Assembly (NCBI GenBank): GCA_030268105.1
Contig: BSDZ01000125.1
Span: forward strand, 434,001 to 498,000
DNA: 64,000 nucleotides
Direction: 5' to 3'
Source of the DNA: Volvox africanus
Lineage: Eukaryota > Chlorophyta > Chlorophyceae > Chlamydomonadales > Volvocaceae
Part shown: piece by piece, positions 43,101-54,147 of the stretch
How positions within the stretch are numbered: position 1 is the first letter of the stretch
Layout: each line of letters starts with the position of its first letter
The notes under the pieces: generated by a model
Databases searched by the model: none
What the model saw: the letters and a program-made list of their open reading frames with translations, nothing else
What the model was told of the DNA's origin: nothing
Translations under genes and position numbers: made by a program

Positions 43101-44390
43101 TTAGCAGGACACCCTGGTAGCAAGCGGTTGGTCGAGTTGGTGCAACGTTCCTTTTTGTGGCCTCGTTTGGCTAACAATGCAGCGAACTTCGTACAGACAT
43201 GCAGTCTGTGCCAGCGCAATAAGGCTTTGTCCGGTAAGGGTCATGGGTTGTTGCAACCGTTGCCTGTCCCAGATGCGCCTTGGGAAAGTGTTTCCATGGA
43301 CTTCGTAGTCTCGCTGCCCAAAACTGAGGGGGGATACGATGCGGTGTTCGTAATGGTCGATCGTCTGACTAAGATGGTTCACCTAGCACCATGCACATCG
43401 TCCTGCACGGCTGAACAAACCGCACGCTTGTTTTTCGACAATGTGGTTTGGTTACACGGGGTTCCCAAAAATGTGATCTCGGACCGCGGTGGGCAGTTCA
43501 CGTCTAAGTTTTGGGAAGCGCTCTGCAAGCTAGTTGGCATACGCGTCAACCTGAGCACAGCGTACCACCCGCAGACTGATGGTCAAACCGAACACACAAA
43601 CCGCACGTTGGGTGATATGTTGCGCAATTATGCTGGTCGCACACCACTCGTTTAGGATATGTATTTGACTGCAGCAGAATTCGCGCTTAACAACACTGTT
43701 AACCGCTCCACAGGCAAAAGTCCGTTCTTTCTTAACTACGGGTTTCATCCTGCGCTACCCGTGTGGCATGAGTTGGAAGTGAACGTGCCTGCTGCTAAAC
43801 TTTTTGCTAAGTCTTTTATGTCCCGAATCACAGACGCGAAGTCGTGTTTGGACGCGGCTCAGCAACGAACGACGGAATACTACAACAAATCCAAGCAGGA
43901 TGTGACGTTTTCGGAAGGGCAACTCGTGTTGCTAAGCACCAAGAACTTGCGTTCCTTGGCCGACGGATCCCGAAAACTCTTACCCCGATGGATTGGTCCG
44001 TATCCTGTCGTGCACATGGTTGGGAATGTGGCTGTGGAGCTTGCATTGCCCGCTGATATGACCATTCACCCCACGTTTCACGTATCGCTTGTCCGTCCTT
44101 ATCGTGGTACGGAACCCGTCCCTGAGCCTGCTAACGCCCCCGCAGCGATCGAACCAGTTCCCGAGACCTGGATCGCTGGTAAACAGAAGTTTTACGATGT
44201 GGAGCGGGTGTTAGATTATCGCGCGTGTTGTGTGGGCCGACACCGACGTAAGCGGACAGTACACGAGTACTTGGTTAAGTGGACAGGGTATACCGACGAG
44301 CACAACTCATGGAAACCGGCACGCAACTTCTCACAGGACATGAAACCCCTGCTCGAAGAAGCCCGCAAACGTGCCACGCAAGCCCAATGA
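40148..44390 (+). pseudogene. pol: A4 pol, broken by a 181-bp tandem duplication and a nonsense codon
   Basis: Protease [10 protein letters not shown] with YLDD, RNase H NIADPLSR, integrase and chromodomain (NSWKP, conserved Glu changed to Lys) are all present. A duplication with period 181 bp in RT (41593-41940) shifts the frame, and Trp has become TAG at 43654-43656. Open segments 40166-41818, 41682-43655 and 43659-44390. Confidence 0.88.
41593..41940 (+). repeat. Direct tandem duplication inside A4 RT
   Basis: Two copies of a 167-bp segment (41593-41759 and 41774-41940), offset 181 bp, separated by 14 bases TTAACGCCCTTCGT. These filler bases repeat CGCCCTTCG, the end of the copied unit. 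Copies look identical, so the event is recent relative to the decay of A4. Confidence 0.93.
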
Positions 44391-44449
44391 CCCCTGCAGT
44401 CGATGCTGTATGAAGCAGCGAGGACGCTGCATACGGGAGGGGGGATAAT

Positions 44450-44900
44450 TGTTGTGCTACGGTTCATTTCCCGCCGATGCATAGGTCGATGCGACCCTAC
44501 GAGGCGAAATGCTATCTTGATGAACGCATGAATGATCATTGCATTTGAATAAACCTGCATGATATAAATGTATTCGCATACATTTATATATACATTTGGC
44601 ATGTTGTCATTATCCATCGCGACATCGCATCATGGCAAATCCGCCTAGCATGCATGAAATACCGAATCATTGAAGTGCGCATTATGCTTGTCCTACGAAA
44701 CGATAAGTAATATTATTTGATATAATATTACTTCATTACAGCACACGTTGAGAGCGCCGCACTCATCACGATGCATGCCTTGCAACCGAATATCGTTATT
44801 CGGACCCTTGCATCATGTGAATGCCGGAATACGTTGTTATGCTTGGACATCGCCTATACGCAGTAGGGTTGTCACACTAAGGAACTTAGGATCGGCCTCC
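44450..44900 (+). repeat. A4 3' LTR, truncated
   Basis: Begins TGTTGTGCTACGG after GGGAGGGGGGATAAT and matches A LTRs to GGATCGGCCTCC. It contains an extra AAGGAACTT near 44880. The remaining 370 or so bp are missing. Confidence 0.85.
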
Positions 44901-44965
44901 GCGGCCGTTGGCCCCGGCCGTCCGGCCGCGCGGCTGGCCATCGAGAGCGAACGTACGGTACAACA
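44901..44965 (+). repeat. C1 5' LTR remnant (probable) with GC-rich palindrome
   Basis: 65 bp ending GGTACAACA, the terminus shared by these LTRs, and followed four bases later by TGGTAGCAAGAC (44970-44981), a probable primer-binding site that differs from the A/B site. The first 40 bases are very GC-rich; CGCGGCCG (44900-44907) and CGGCCGCG (44923-44930) form a perfect 8-bp inverted repeat. Confidence 0.5.
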
Positions 44966-45402
44966 AATTTGGTAGCAAGACGGTTTGACTCACGGCTGTC
45001 TCATCGTCACTAGCAAAGAGTAGGTTCTCGCACAAGCGAGCGGCGGCGAAGAGTATCACGAGATAACCTCCCCGGAAAGCTGATACGGTACTATCCTCTA
45101 CCTGAACTCCTGATACAATATCGGTCTGTTAAATAACAACCATACTTTTGTTACCCGCAAGGTCTTAAGTCCGCAGAAGAAATTCTGTTGCCATCACACT
45201 TGAAGTCGCCTCCTCGATAGAGTTGGGTATCGGACAGGATCAGTTGCTGAAGAGATATCAATTTGAAGGTGACAACATACTGGTGGGTTACGTTACCGTC
45301 CACGTCGGAGTTTTACTCGGGTGAGAACGGTACACGAGAGGAAATCCCTAAGGTACAGTTTTACCTCCACCTATTTTCCTTGTGAAGTCTTAATTGGAAT
45401 AC
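44966..45402 (+). other. C1 leader region
   Basis: Contains the probable primer-binding site TGGTAGCAAGAC, then about 400 bp without an intact frame. A stretch around 45230-45320 is loosely reminiscent of the pre-gag exon 2 of A and B (a GQDQL string and a VLLG end), but no ORF can be supported. Confidence 0.4.
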
Positions 45403-46150
45403 ATGTCGCATAATCAATATTCCCCATCTACGGGAGAGAGTGAACAGGCCAGTGTTGGAGCCCATAATGAAGGACCGGAGATCCCACCAAATACTGATAA
45501 TTTACATAATCCCCAGCCCGACGTTCCCCAGCCGAATGGTCCTTATCCAATTCAGGGCCCCACTGGGACGTCAGATCACGCAGGGCCCCCCGAAACGGAG
45601 CCGGACCTGGCAATGGTATCGCTGCAACAACTTATGGATGAAGGCGGAGTCCCCGGTTTCGTCGTCCCCACACCTCAATTTCATATTCCTCCCATCGCGG
45701 AACCCAAGACTATCACAAGCGCTGCCCGCTCATATGTTCGCGATACTAAAAGATACTTGAAGTTGGTAAAAGGTGGTGATCGCGACGAGGTGAAGTGTTT
45801 ATTTATTGGGGCCACACTAAGCGGCGTTGCGAGGGAATGGTATGACCATTGGACCACTGTACAGGAGCACTTTACGTTCGAAGAACTAATTAACGCGCTG
45901 CTTACTCGATTTGCTCCCAGAAATCAATCACAAGTGGCTGCCATGTACTGAGAACTACATGCAGGCACCTACCGAATGCAACCTGACGAGTCCGTGGAGG
46001 ACTACCGGTTGCGGTTTGAAGGTCTGACGGCACCCATGATCGGTTTTTCAGAAGGAGACTACATTTATTGGTTCCAACGTGGTCTCCCTCTCCAGTTGGC
46101 CAGAGCGAGTATTACGGATCCGGCGCTGGAAAGGACAAGATCGTATACGC
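45403..46150 (+). pseudogene. gag: C1 gag, N-terminal part (distinct lineage)
   Basis: ATG at 45403 (MSHNQYSPST) with a Pro/Gln/Asn-rich N-terminus unlike A or B. The capsid-like core aligns clearly: SYVRDTKRYLKLVKGG, LFIGATLSGVAREWYDHW, YRLRFEGLTAPMIGF, YWFQRGLPL. One in-frame TGA at 45949-45951. Ends at TACGC, the A5 target site; the C-terminal part continues at 53627. Confidence 0.82.
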
Positions 46151-46974
46151 TGTTGTACCTCTCGTTCGCGTTTGCTCATGAGTATCTGCACGTCTGGAGA
46201 CTATCGACACCGATGCGCGAGCACTTGCAAGTACAGCAAGGCAAGCGAGAGCAAACAGAGACAGCGGAAGACTTCAAGACGAAGAGAGATATAACTTACG
46301 GTCTTACAGGTCGGAATGATGCAATGGACGAAATCGCCGTCAGCGCCGGAAGCAAGCAATCATCACGCGGCGGTGATTAGCGAAGTTCAGGCTTAGCTCG
46401 GGCTAAGTAGAATATCGTATAGTAATAGTAATGTAGAACACACAAGTGTTCTCCGGTATCGAATGTCTTTTTTAGCTTAGCCGTCCTCGCATCTGTTATA
46501 CTCGCAGCATCGCAATGCCGTACGATTCACATTAGGAGGCCGATCCTAGATGTGACAACCCTACTGCATCTAGGCGATGTCTACGCATAACAACGTATAA
46601 GCCTTTCCGGCATTCGCATGATGCAAGGGTCCGGATAACGATATCCGGTTGCAGGGCATGCATCGCGACGAGTGCGGCGCTCTCAACGTGTGCTGTAATG
46701 AAGTAATATTATATCAGATAATATTACTTATTGTTTCGTAGCACGAGCATAATGCGCACTTCCATGCTTCGGGCTTTCATGCATGCTAGGCGGATTTGCC
46801 ATGATGCGATGTCGCGATGGAAAATGACAACATGCCAAATGCATATATAAATGTACACGAATACATTTATATCATGCAGATTCATTCATATGCAATGCGT
46901 TCATCACAAAAGCACTTCGCCTCGTAGGATCGCGTCGACCTACGCGTCGGCGGGAAATGAACCGTAGCACAACA
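46151..46974 (-). repeat. A5 3' LTR
   Basis: 824 bp, TGTTGTACC...GCACAACA on the plus strand. Carries the same palindromic blocks as the A3 LTR. Confidence 0.95.
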
Positions 46975-46979
46975 ATTAT

Positions 46980-46990
46980 CCCCCCTCCCG
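46980..46990 (-). promoter_or_regulatory. A5 polypurine tract
   Basis: CCCCCCTCCCG on the plus strand, i.e. a purine tract on the element's coding strand, five bases from the 3' LTR. Confidence 0.82.
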
Positions 46991-47033
46991 TATGCAGCGT
47001 CCTCGCTGCATCATACAGCATCGACTGCAGGGG

Positions 47034-50000
47034 TCATTGGGCTTGCGTGGCACGTTTGCGGGCTTCTTCGAGCAGGGGTTTCATGTCCTGTGAGAAGTTG
47101 CGTGCTGGTTCCCATGAGTTGTGCTCGCTGGTATACCCTGTCCACTTGACCAAGTACTCGTGTACTGTCCGCTTACGTCGGTGTCGGCCCACACGACGCG
47201 CGCGATAATCTAACACCCGCTCCACATCATAAAACTTCTGTTTACCAGCGATCCAGGTCTCGGGAACTGGTTCGATCGCTGTGGGGGCGTTAGCAGGCTC
47301 AGGGACGGGTTCCGTACCAAGATACGGACGAACAAGCGATACGTGAAACGTGGGGTGAATGGGCATATCAGCGGGCAATGCAAGCTCCACAGCCACATTC
47401 CCAACCATGCGCATGACAGGATACGGACCAATCCAGCGGGGTAAGAGTTTTCGGGATCCGTCGGCCAAGGAACGCAAGTTCTTGGTGCTTAGCAATACGA
47501 GTTGCCCTTCCGAAAACGTCACATCCTGCTTGGATTTGTTGTAGTATTCTGTCGTTCGTTGCTGCGCCGCGTCCAAACACGACTTCGCGTCTGTGATTCG
47601 GGACATAAAAGACTTGGCAAAAAGTTTAGCAGCAGGCACGTTCACTTCCAACTCACGCCACACGGGTAGCGCGGGATGAAACCCGTAGTTAAGAAAGAAC
47701 GGACTTTTGCCTGTAGAGCGGTTAACAGCGTTGTTAAGCGCGAATTCTGCCGCAGTCAAATATGTATCCCAAACAAGTGGTGTGCGACCAGCATAATTGC
47801 GCAACATATCACCCAACGTGCGGTTTGTGCGTTCGGTTTGACCATCAGTCTGCGGGTGATACGCCGTGCTCAGGTTGACGCGCATGCCAACTAGTTTGCA
47901 GAGCGCTTCCCAAAACTTAGACGTGAACTGCCCACCGCGGTCCGAAATCACATTTTTGGGAACCCCGTGTAACCGAACCACATTGTCGAAAAACAAACGT
48001 GCGGTTTGCTCAGCCGTGCAGGATGATGTGCATGGTGCTAGGTGAACCATCTTAGTCAGACGATCGACCATTACGAACACCGCATCGTATCCCCCCTCAG
48101 TTTTGGGCAGCGCGACTACGAAGTCCATGGAAACACTTTCCCAAGGCGCATCCGGGACAGGCAACGGTTGCAACAACCCATGGCCCTTACCGGACAAAGC
48201 CTTATTGCGCTGGCACAGACTGCATGTCTGGACGAAGTTCGCCGCATCCTTAGCCAAACGAGGCCACCAAAAGGAACGTTGCACCAAGTCGGCCAACCGC
48301 TTGCTACCAGGGTGTCCTGCTAACGGGTCCTCGTGGAACCGCGCAAGGATGTCGTAGCGTAGCGCGTCGTCGTTCGGAACGACGATTTGCGTAGCTGCAC
48401 CCTCCGTCCGTAGCCAAAGGCCATTCTGCTTGCGAAGGTTTTCTACATTAGCCGGGTCCGCGAACCAGGCGTCTGCGTTGTAGGCAACCTTCAACCGCTC
48501 CGCGAGGTCCGTCGCGATCGGTACCTCCTCGCTACGCGGCCGCACAACGGGCGCTGCCAAAATTGCAGCGTGTAGCGACGGATGTCGACTGAGAGCATCG
48601 GCAATATTCAATTTACCAGAAATATACTCCCAGGTGCAGTTGAACCTAGCTAGATATTCCATCCACCTAGCTTGACGGCGGTTCAACGTAGGAACGCTTT
48701 GCAAAAACGTTAGGGGCTTATGGTCAGTCTTTAAAGTAAACGGGCGTCCCTCGAGGTAACAGCGCCATTCCTTTAAAGCATGCAGCACGGCCAGAAGCTC
48801 CTGTTCCCCGGTGGTGTAGCGAATCTCCGCACCAGAAAACTTCTTACTCGTGAAGGCGATCGGTCGCCCTTCCTGTAACAATACAGCGCCGCTTCCAAAT
48901 ATTGAGGCATCAGACACTACCTCAACACGAAATGGCAACGAGTAATCAGGGAATGCAAGGGTGACATCTTCGGCAATGATTCGTTTGAGCTCTTCGAATG
49001 CCCGCTGGCATTGCGACGTCCACGACTCGAGCGAAACGAAAACGCCTTTGCGAGTTAAGTTAGTAAGCGGGGCCGCAATGATGGAATATTTTTCAATGAA
49101 CTTCCGGAAATAATTGGTCAAGCCAAGGAACTTACGCAGCTCCGTGAGGTTCTGAGGCGCGGGCCAATCGCGAACCACGGCGACCTTCCGCGGGTCCATC
49201 TTCACACCGGTGGCCGACACAATGTGGCCCAAATATTCCACCTGAGGCTGCGCCCAAAAGCATTTGGCGCGTTTAGCAAACAATTGCTCCCGCCTCATAA
49301 CGTCGAGCACGAGCCGCAGATGCTCCAAGTGCTCCTCGCGCGTCTTAGAATATACCAAGACGTCATCCAGGTAGCAAACAACGAACCTGTCGATAAACGG
49401 CCTAAACATTCGGTCCATAACCGCCTGAAACGTCGCAGGGGCATTAGTCAAACCAAACGATAGGACCGTATACTCAAAGTGACCGAAGGGCGTCCGAAAA
49501 GCGGTTTTCGGGATATCAGAGGCAGCGATGCGAATCTGATTGTAGCCCTGTTGTAAGTCAATTGAGGAAAAATAAGCCGAACCCTCCAGCTTATCCAACA
49601 GGTCGTCAACGCGTGGCAAAGGGTAGCGATTTTTCACCGTATTCGCATTTAACCCCCGGTAATCGATGCACATGCGCAAGGTCCCATCCTTCTTACCGAC
49701 AAACAAAATCGGTGCAGAAAACGGGGATGTGCTGGGGCGTATCATACCCTTCGCGAGTAAATCCGTCACCTGGCGCTTCACCTCGTCCAGTTCCAATGGA
49801 CTCAACCTGTACATTGGCCGGGCCGTAGGCTGCGCTCCAGGCATGAGAGGGATTGTGTGATCAACAGGACGCATAGGTGGTAGGCCAGGGATATCTTTAA
49901 AGACGTCCTCATACTGCGACAGTAGGGCCTCAACCTCAGGATCCGCAGAAATCTGCGCGGTGGTGGCACAACAGCTCACCCGCGGCCTTAAAAGCAGTCC

Positions 50001-51095
50001 GTGGGCACCCTTCTGTAACAAACGGACGGCCTCCTTACGCCCGACTAGCTCTGGTTCGATTCGCGCGGCCATTGCGGTCACAGCGAAATTAACCATAGGC
50101 ACCGCCTCAGTTTCGCCCTCCTTTGGTGTGACATGTTCGAACGACAGGAAAGGTACCTTAATCGACAGAGTACCCTTGCACATATGCAGGGTTGCGGTCT
50201 CCATGTCGATGCGCGCGCGGTACTGCCGTAATGTCGAAGACCCCATTATGTACGGTGCAGTCTCTGCTAAGCCCTGCAGCACGTACGGCCGGGTCACAAC
50301 ACGCAAAGGGCCTAACGATAGGCTAAGGGTAATCCTGCCCACGATGGGATGCTTACCCCCGTCAGCAAGGGTAACCTGTGGACAATCAGACAACTCTGGG
50401 GACAACCCCAGCGCGTTCACCTCTGCGACAGAGATGAAGTCGTCGCTGGCACCGGTGTCAACAAGTGCCTTCAGAGTACGGCCATTCAAACCGATCTGAA
50501 CCACAGGGACACGGTTATCTACGAGCGAATGCCCAGCAGACAACGTCAGTGCACTTAAGGCGGGTCCGTAACCAACGGCACCCCCATTAGGAGCTTCGTA
50601 CCAAACGTCAACCGAGTAGGATAGGTGTGGCCACGGAGCCAGCGTACCCTCCCGATCCACACCATTAAACAAAACGGTGCCCGGCTCGAACCGGTGGACA
50701 TGCCGCATACCCCTTAACGATGCCTCTGCCTTGCGCCGACAGAAAGCGGGGAGAAAAACACACGCGGCCGTGCCTGGATATTGACGCCTACACCTCCTGT
50801 ATATGGCCAACTGTTCCGACATCTCACGCAGAGACGAGGGGATGAACAAAACCACGTGGTTAGACAGATCGATAGACGACAGGGGACGGCGAGGTGTAAA
50901 CAAATTACACAACGGGTCGAAGCAGAGAAGTCCCGTGCGTCCGTCAAGCGTGATGCGTCGCGCAATGACTCGCTCGATGTGTCCAAGTACACAAGGCAAC
51001 AATGCCTTAACGGCTGGCCGTAAGGATGACCACCGACCACGCGTTAGTTCAGAAATCCCAGGTGGTGCCCCCTCCGCAGGAACCCGGGCAAGCCC
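47034..51095 (-). CDS. pol: A5 Pol polyprotein
   Basis: Same frame as gag across the UAG; 1322 codons from the first ATG (51002-51000). Same domains as A3: unknown N-terminal domain, protease [14 protein letters not shown] (here YLDDVLVYSK), RNase H with all four acidic residues (NIADALSR), HHCC and DD35E integrase, GPY/F-like module, chromodomain [18 protein letters not shown] few neutral-looking differences from A3 (for example LVRPYLGTEP). No break found. Confidence 0.94.
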   Translation of the reverse strand, partial: GLARVPAEGAPPGISELTRGRWSSLRPAVKALLPCVLGHIERVIARRITLDGRTGLLCFDPLCNLFTPRRPLSSIDLSNHVVLFIPSSLREMSEQLAIYRRCRRQYPGTAACVFLPAFCRRKAEASLRGMRHVHRFEPGTVLFNGVDREGTLAPWPHLSYSVDVWYEAPNGGAVGYGPALSALTLSAGHSLVDNRVPVVQIGLNGRTLKALVDTGASDDFISVAEVNALGLSPELSDCPQVTLADGGKHPIVGRITLSLSLGPLRVVTRPYVLQGLAETAPYIMGSSTLRQYRARIDMETATLHMCKGTLSIKVPFLSFEHVTPKEGETEAVPMVNFAVTAMAARIEPELVGRKEAVRLLQKGAHGLLLRPRVSCCATTAQISADPEVEALLSQYEDVFKDIPGLPPMRPVDHTIPLMPGAQPTARPMYRLSPLELDEVKRQVTDLLAKGMIRPSTSPFSAPILFVGKKDGTLRMCIDYRGLNANTVKNRYPLPRVDDLLDKLEGSAYFSSIDLQQGYNQIRIAASDIPKTAFRTPFGHFEYTVLSFGLTNAPATFQAVMDRMFRPFIDRFVVCYLDDVLVYSKTREEHLEHLRLVLDVMRREQLFAKRAKCFWAQPQVEYLGHIVSATGVKMDPRKVAVVRDWPAPQNLTELRKFLGLTNYFRKFIEKYSIIAAPLTNLTRKGVFVSLESWTSQCQRAFEELKRIIAEDVTLAFPDYSLPFRVEVVSDASIFGSGAVLLQEGRPIAFTSKKFSGAEIRYTTGEQELLAVLHALKEWRCYLEGRPFTLKTDHKPLTFLQSVPTLNRRQARWMEYLARFNCTWEYISGKLNIADALSRHPSLHAAILAAPVVRPRSEEVPIATDLAERLKVAYNADAWFADPANVENLRKQNGLWLRTEGAATQIVVPNDDALRYDILARFHEDPLAGHPGSKRLADLVQRSFWWPRLAKDAANFVQTCSLCQRNKALSGKGHGLLQPLPVPDAPWESVSMDFVVALPKTEGGYDAVFVMVDRLTKMVHLAPCTSSCTAEQTARLFFDNVVRLHGVPKNVISDRGGQFTSKFWEALCKLVGMRVNLSTAYHPQTDGQTERTNRTLGDMLRNYAGRTPLVWDTYLTAAEFALNNAVNRSTGKSPFFLNYGFHPALPVWRELEVNVPAAKLFAKSFMSRITDAKSCLDAAQQRTTEYYNKSKQDVTFSEGQLVLLSTKNLRSLADGSRKLLPRWIGPYPVMRMVGNVAVELALPADMPIHPTFHVSLVRPYLGTEPVPEPANAPTAIEPVPETWIAGKQKFYDVERVLDYRARRVGRHRRKRTVHEYLVKWTGYTSEHNSWEPARNFSQDMKPLLEEARKRATQAQ

Positions 51096-52331
51096 CTATT
51101 TCGGCTGAGGTACAAACGGCGGCATTAGAGGGCAATCCTTCGTGGAATGATTCTCCGCACACCGTAGACAAACATTGGCCAATTTCCGACGCTCGAATTC
51201 GGAACGATTGCAATTCCATTTTGGCATAAATGTGTCGTCCGTACGAGTACGCTTCGCGTTGGGGTCGGAACGCTGTGCGGCTGCCGACGACGGCGCACCA
51301 CCACGCTTCCTGTTCCTAGCTGGGTCCGAGCTCGGACCTGCTCCTACTGTACCACGGACACCCGAGCTAGCGCCCCCGCGCGCCTTGCGTTGCCCGTTGC
51401 TGCGTCGCGTCGCGGCAGTAGGCGTGGGGCGGGTCGCGCCGAGGTCCTGGTCGAGAGCCACAGCTTCCCCAAGCGGATCCTGCACTTGCACGGCATTTGC
51501 ACGAGGGGCAGACTTGACTTCTTCCTCGCCGGCAAGAAGTCGTATCTCCGCGCCCTTAGCAAAAGCGACCAACGCGTCATACGACTTGATCTGCGCTCCA
51601 ACCAAGTCAGTGGCGCACCATTTAGCCAAAAGTTTTGTTAGGCCTCGCCTAAACCAAAAGACACGCTCAGATTCGGTGAGGTCAGCAATGGGAGTCACAA
51701 GTGCTTCGAAGCGTGACTGGTACGCAGGTACATTTTCATCCCGACGCATGTGGTAGCTACCGGCTGCCAAAACGTTACGAGCTTCCACATCGCGTGCTTG
51801 AATCTCAGTAGCGAATCGTGCGAGCAAAGCGGCGACTAACTCGTCAAAAGTATAGCTGCCCCGGGCGTTGGTCCAATTGCGATACCAGTCCTTCGCTGCG
51901 CCCTCGAGGGTGTTACCAACGAAGAGACACCTGATACCGTCATTATCGCCACCATGAACAGCTTGGAGGTACTTTTTAGCGTCACGCACGTACGCACGAG
52001 TTGCATCAGCTATGCTATGCCCTGGTGTCTTGTCGGTCAGCGAAATATTGAGCCTAGGAACGGGAATCGACAATCTCATCACCTCAGGGATGTCATCATG
52101 CCCTCGAGCTTGAGGTAATGGCAGAACCCTTGGTCCAGCAGTGTTGTCCATATTCGTGTTCACTGCTGAATGCGGCACAATTAAGTGAGCAGGGGTCTGA
52201 AGGAAAAGGGGCTCTTGAGTGGCTCGCGCGCCAACAGTCTCAAGACCTCTATCCGGCGCTCTAGCAGCTACAACGAAATCGGGTTGGCTAGCTAGGCTAG
52301 TGTGCGGCGTATCGTCGTGTTCCGCGGACAT
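51096..52331 (-). CDS. gag: A5 Gag
   Basis: 411 codons ending in TAG at 51096-51098 followed by GGGCTTGCCCGGG. Zinc knuckle CLRCAENHSTKDC intact. Near-identical to A3 and A6 Gag. Confidence 0.92.
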   Translation of the reverse strand: MSAEHDDTPHTSLASQPDFVVAARAPDRGLETVGARATQEPLFLQTPAHLIVPHSAVNTNMDNTAGPRVLPLPQARGHDDIPEVMRLSIPVPRLNISLTDKTPGHSIADATRAYVRDAKKYLQAVHGGDNDGIRCLFVGNTLEGAAKDWYRNWTNARGSYTFDELVAALLARFATEIQARDVEARNVLAAGSYHMRRDENVPAYQSRFEALVTPIADLTESERVFWFRRGLTKLLAKWCATDLVGAQIKSYDALVAFAKGAEIRLLAGEEEVKSAPRANAVQVQDPLGEAVALDQDLGATRPTPTAATRRSNGQRKARGGASSGVRGTVGAGPSSDPARNRKRGGAPSSAAAQRSDPNAKRTRTDDTFMPKWNCNRSEFERRKLANVCLRCAENHSTKDCPLMPPFVPQPK

Positions 52332-52418
52332 GGAGCACGAAACGATACCCTAGTTTTGCGTAATAGAAGCCGACTTCTATCACAAAGGCAAGAGTACAAA
52401 ACAATTCGGTGAGCCTAC

Positions 52419-52730
52419 CGACAGTACTCTTGAGAAGATTCAGTAAACTCAGCAAGTAATTGCCCAGCTGAGTCCTGATCTCCGTAGTTTGGGCAATGAG
52501 AGTCGCCAACTGGTCCGGACGAACGCCGGTCTCAGTCGCCGCGGCAAGCAATGCCGGTGCACTGAGATTACCTGCGACTCAGAGCGTACACTTACACAAC
52601 AAGTGCAGCAATCTAAGCAAAAGCAATTAAACAATTACAAACCGGAAGCGGCGGCGTCCAAAACGGCGCGGCCTAAGTCTTCAGCAAAAGTATCTAGCGG
52701 TCCTCGTGGTTCGTCGCTGGAACTTGCCAT
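52419..52730 (-). CDS. A5 pre-gag ORF, spliced
   Basis: Exon 1 is 52643-52730, intron 52572-52642 (71 bp), exon 2 52419-52571. It encodes the same MASS...PLDTFAEDLGRAVLDAAAS start and PDQLATLIAQTTEIRTQLG helix as A3. No disabling change. Present in the youngest copy, as expected for a functional part of the element. Confidence 0.56.
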
Positions 52731-52782
52731 AGAAAGAACCTACTTCCGATTAGACAAAGAGAGACAGTTAGGCAACGAACCT

Positions 52783-52794
52783 GTCTCGATACCA
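52783..52794 (-). promoter_or_regulatory. A5 tRNA primer-binding site
   Basis: GTCTCGATACCA on the plus strand, complement of the shared TGGTATCGAGAC, three bases from the 5' LTR. Confidence 0.72.
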
Positions 52795-52797
52795 AAT

Positions 52798-53621
52798 TGT
52801 TGTACCTCTCGTTCGCGTTTGCTCATGAGTATCTGCACGTCTGGAGACTATCGACACCGATGCGCGAGCACTTGCAAGTACAGCAAGGCAAGCGAGAGCA
52901 AACAGAGACAGCGGAAGACTTCAAGACGAAGAGAGATATAACTTACGGTCTTACAGGTCGGAATGATGCAATGGACGAAATCGCCGTCAGCGCCGGAAGC
53001 AAGCAATCATCACGCGGCGGTGATTAGCGAAGTTCAGGCTTAGCTCGGGCTAAGTAGAATATCGTATAGTAATAGTAATGTAGAACACACAAGTGTTCTC
53101 CGGTATCGAATGTCTTTTTTAGCTTAGCCGTCCTCGCATCTGTTATACTCGCAGCATCGCAATGCCGTACGATTCACATTAGGAGGCCGATCCTAGATGT
53201 GACAACCCTACTGCATCTAGGCGATGTCTACGCATAACAACGTATAAGCCTTTCCGGCATTCGCATGATGCAAGGGTCCGGATAACGATATCCGGTTGCA
53301 GGGCATGCATCGCGACGAGTGCGGCGCTCTCAACGTGTGCTGTAATGAAGTAATATTATATCAGATAATATTACTTATTGTTTCGTAGCACGAGCATAAT
53401 GCGCACTTCCATGCTTCGGGCTTTCATGCATGCTAGGCGGATTTGCCATGATGCGATGTCGCGATGGAAAATGACAACATGCCAAATGCATATATAAATG
53501 TACACGAATACATTTATATCATGCAGATTCATTCATATGCAATGCGTTCATCACAAAAGCACTTCGCCTCGTAGGATTGCGTCGACCTACGCGTCGGCGG
53601 GAAATGAACCGTAGCACAACA
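52798..53621 (-). repeat. A5 5' LTR
   Basis: 824 bp, essentially identical to 46151-46974; ends at the TACGC duplication. Confidence 0.95.
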
Positions 53622-53626
53622 TACGC

Positions 53627-54147
53627 GATGGGTTCAGATCGTTCACGACGCCGAAGCTCGCCTCAGGACGGGACAAGAGCACCCGACAGCCTGAGCACCA
53701 CTACCAGTGGACACGACGCAAGATACCTCCAATGAGACTGACCCAGCACCTGAGACTACCGGCATTCCGCTACCACCTGCACCTATGTGTCGGGCTGGCG
53801 CCTCTTCGACCAGTCGCGTCCATATTTCTGGCAGCCGGGGATTAAGTCCACGAGATTCGCAAGTAACTCGGAGTGTACGGAAGAGGAGAGACGCGCCACA
53901 GAATACCGTCGCATCACGTGGAGCTGCGTCGGAATCGAAGCGGTCGAGGACAGAAAATCGATGGCTTGCTAAATGGGGATGCACCCAGACGGAGTTCGCA
54001 CAGCGACGACAATTGGGAGTTTGTCTTCGGTGCGCATCAAACCATCTTACAAGGAACTGCCCACTTCTACCTCCGTTAGCTGCGGAACTACACCCGATGG
54101 ACGAAGCACAGGGCATGATTTCTGTCGATGTAGTCGGGTCGCATTAA
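53627..54147 (+). pseudogene. gag: C1 gag, C-terminal part with zinc knuckle
   Basis: Continues the frame interrupted by A5 (WVQIVHDAEARLRTG after the shared TACGC), has a TGA near 53690, then a Ser/Arg-rich linker and the nucleocapsid motif CLRCASNHLTRNC followed by PLLPPLAAELHP. Ends with TAA at 54145-54147. The zinc knuckle spacing CX2CX3HX4C equals that of A and B. Confidence 0.82.

Larger units (their letters stand above)
39168..44900 (+). mobile_element. Retrotransposon A4 (family A), truncated at both ends
   Basis: Lacks the 5' LTR, leader and first 90 or so codons of gag; keeps the rest of gag, all of pol (broken) and 451 bp of 3' LTR. Belongs with A2 to the older subgroup. The left junction with B4 has a GAG overlap only; the right end joins C1 at a GC-rich palindrome. 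Confidence 0.87.
46151..53621 (-). mobile_element. Retrotransposon A5 (family A), full-length and apparently intact
   Basis: 7,471 bp, flanked by a perfect TACGC duplication (46146-46150 and 53622-53626) inside C1 gag. Both LTRs are 824 bp and differ at only one position that I can find (C/T, 46931 against 53578). Pre-gag ORF, gag and pol are all open, with all catalytic residues. It is the best candidate for an active copy. Confidence 0.96.
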
